NCBI RefSeq assembly: GCF_013426205.1
Contig: NC_089422.1
Span: forward strand, 3,968,001 to 4,032,000
Length of the DNA stretch: 64,000 bases
Source: Metarhizium brunneum
Taxonomy: Eukaryota > Ascomycota > Sordariomycetes > Hypocreales > Clavicipitaceae
Reading direction: 5' to 3'
Part shown: positions 63,100-64,000 of the stretch, piece by piece
How positions within the stretch are numbered: position 1 is the first letter of the stretch
How the letters are laid out: each line of letters starts with the position of its first letter
The notes under the pieces: model-generated
Seen by the model: only the letters and a program-made list of their open reading frames with translations
Told to the model about the DNA's origin: nothing
The model's database searches: none
Program-made: the position numbers and the translations under genes

Positions 63100-64000
63100 A
63101 TGCAGCCAACCGAAGCCAGAGGGAGCCGACTGCGCTCCCGTCCTTTCATCGCCACCGTTGTTGTTCTAAGTGCGTTGACCGCATACTCGGTCCTGCTCCA
63201 GACTCATCGCCATGCAAGGCCCGAACTGCGACGGGATCACCAGGCCGCTCTGTTTCAACGGGCCAAGGAACCCGAGTGCGGCGACGTACACTCTGCCGCG
63301 GATCAGTGTGCTTTCGTGAGGAAATATTGTCTGGATGAGGATGCCGGCCTATTGCCATATCTCGAGTGGTACTTTTGTGCTTTTAATGGCATAAAACCCA
63401 TTGGATTCACTCTACTCGTTATCTGGCTTGGACTACTGTTTACCACCATTGGGATTGCCGCCAGCGACTTCTTCAGCATCAATTTGAGCACCATTGCGGC
63501 CATTCTTGGGCTCAGCGAAAGCCTCGCGGGTGTCACTTTTCTCGCTTTTGGCAATGGCTCCCCTGACGTGTTCAGCACATTTGCCGCCATGAGCTCCAAT
63601 AGTCCTAGCATGGCCGTCGGTGAGCTCCTCGGCGCGGCCTGCTTTATTACTGGCGTCGTTGCTGGTTCCATGGCCCTTGTGCGCGAATTTCGTGTGGACA
63701 GAAAAACATATGTAAGAGATATCGGCTTCTTCATCGTGGCGGTGGCATTTTCAATGGCTTTTCTAGCGGATGGTCAGCTGCGTTTTTGGGAATGCTGGGC
63801 CATGGTGGGCTACTACGCCGTCTACGTCGTCTCCGTGGTAGGTTGGCATTGGTACTCGACCAGGAGGAAGCGGCGGTTGCGCCGTGAAGGCGAGGCACGC
63901 AGCCATTACTACAGCATACCGGGACATGCTGGAGATGAACTTTTTGGTGAGCCCTATCGCGATGAGCCGGAAAACCCCCAGGACGACGTTGGGGATGATT
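63100..64000 (+). CDS. NCLX-type sodium/calcium exchanger (3' end outside window)
   Basis: The frame runs open to the window end; 300 residues are visible. A hydrophobic N-terminal segment (about 15-33) could be a signal anchor. A cysteine-bearing region follows (CGDVHSAADQCAFVRKYC ... YLEWYFCAF), with spacing like the extra-membrane part of human NCLX (SLC8B1) and yeast YDL206W. Then come membrane spans and the alpha-1 repeat LAFGNGSPDVFSTFAAM (about 148-164), whose Asn/Asp residues bind the transported cation. A basic loop (STRRKRRLRREGEAR) begins the large cytosolic loop. The second alpha repeat lies beyond the window. Such carriers exchange Ca2+ for Na+, Li+ or H+ across an organelle membrane; which membrane is not shown. 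ATG 63100 opens the frame, and an ATG at 63084 is out of frame. Confidence 0.88.
   Translation, partial: MQPTEARGSRLRSRPFIATVVVLSALTAYSVLLQTHRHARPELRRDHQAALFQRAKEPECGDVHSAADQCAFVRKYCLDEDAGLLPYLEWYFCAFNGIKPIGFTLLVIWLGLLFTTIGIAASDFFSINLSTIAAILGLSESLAGVTFLAFGNGSPDVFSTFAAMSSNSPSMAVGELLGAACFITGVVAGSMALVREFRVDRKTYVRDIGFFIVAVAFSMAFLADGQLRFWECWAMVGYYAVYVVSVVGWHWYSTRRKRRLRREGEARSHYYSIPGHAGDELFGEPYRDEPENPQDDVGDD

Overview
The window is nuclear DNA of a filamentous ascomycete, most likely Metarhizium or a close relative in the Clavicipitaceae. Three things point there. Genes are broken by short (about 45-205 bp) introns with GT..AG ends and CTAAC/CTGAC-type branch sites. Gene order is eukaryotic, with no operons. 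The subtilisin at 12.2-13.6 kb is a near match, as I remember it, to the Metarhizium cuticle-degrading protease Pr1A; Pochonia VCP1 is a close relative, so the genus is not proven. No transposon, tRNA, rRNA or CRISPR array was recognised.

Layout. 1-2505 (+): 3' part of a PX-domain membrane-trafficking protein. 3421-5858 (+): mitochondrial succinate dehydrogenase flavoprotein SDH1. 6949-8341 (-): GRF zinc-finger protein of unknown role. 8.3-12.2 kb: gene-free. 12237-13616 (+): Pr1A protease. 15327-16317 (+): URA6-type UMP/CMP kinase with an added N-terminal organelle-type extension. 17282-18589 (-): eIF3m. 19495-21829 (-): FHA-domain CHK2/PRD-4 checkpoint kinase. 23665-27387 (-): BAR-PH-ArfGAP protein (Csx2-like). 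30727-34989 (+): Munc13/Ync13-like MUN-C2 protein. 35.0-42.0 kb: gene-poor. 42005-46204 (+): group III hybrid histidine kinase NIK1/OS-1. 47221-47582 (-): probable 85-residue coiled-coil protein. 47.6-54.8 kb: gene-poor, ending in a long pyrimidine-rich leader. 54888-56843 (+): SAM + HMG-box regulator. 58567-61345 (-): condensin subunit BRN1. 63100-end (+): 5' part of an NCLX-type cation/calcium exchanger.

Most genes are conserved housekeeping or signalling genes. Trafficking (PX, ArfGAP, Munc13-like), genome maintenance (CHK2-like kinase, condensin, GRF protein) and stress sensing (NIK1) are represented, but nothing suggests a co-regulated cluster. Pr1A is the only obvious pathogenicity-linked gene and lies among housekeeping genes.

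The clearest unexplained structure is in the intergenic DNA. A 9-bp word, TACGGAGTA, occurs about 14 times by hand count (about 0.5 expected by chance), always outside the gene models and mostly in the two 7-kb gene-poor blocks. It sometimes occurs as overlapping pairs or as a 14-bp palindrome. Two GC-AG introns, a frame-neutral 33-nt exon in NIK1, and a possible dual-start nucleotide kinase are the other points worth checking. Exon borders were set by hand from splice consensus plus frame, and every complete gene model was checked to sum to a multiple of three.
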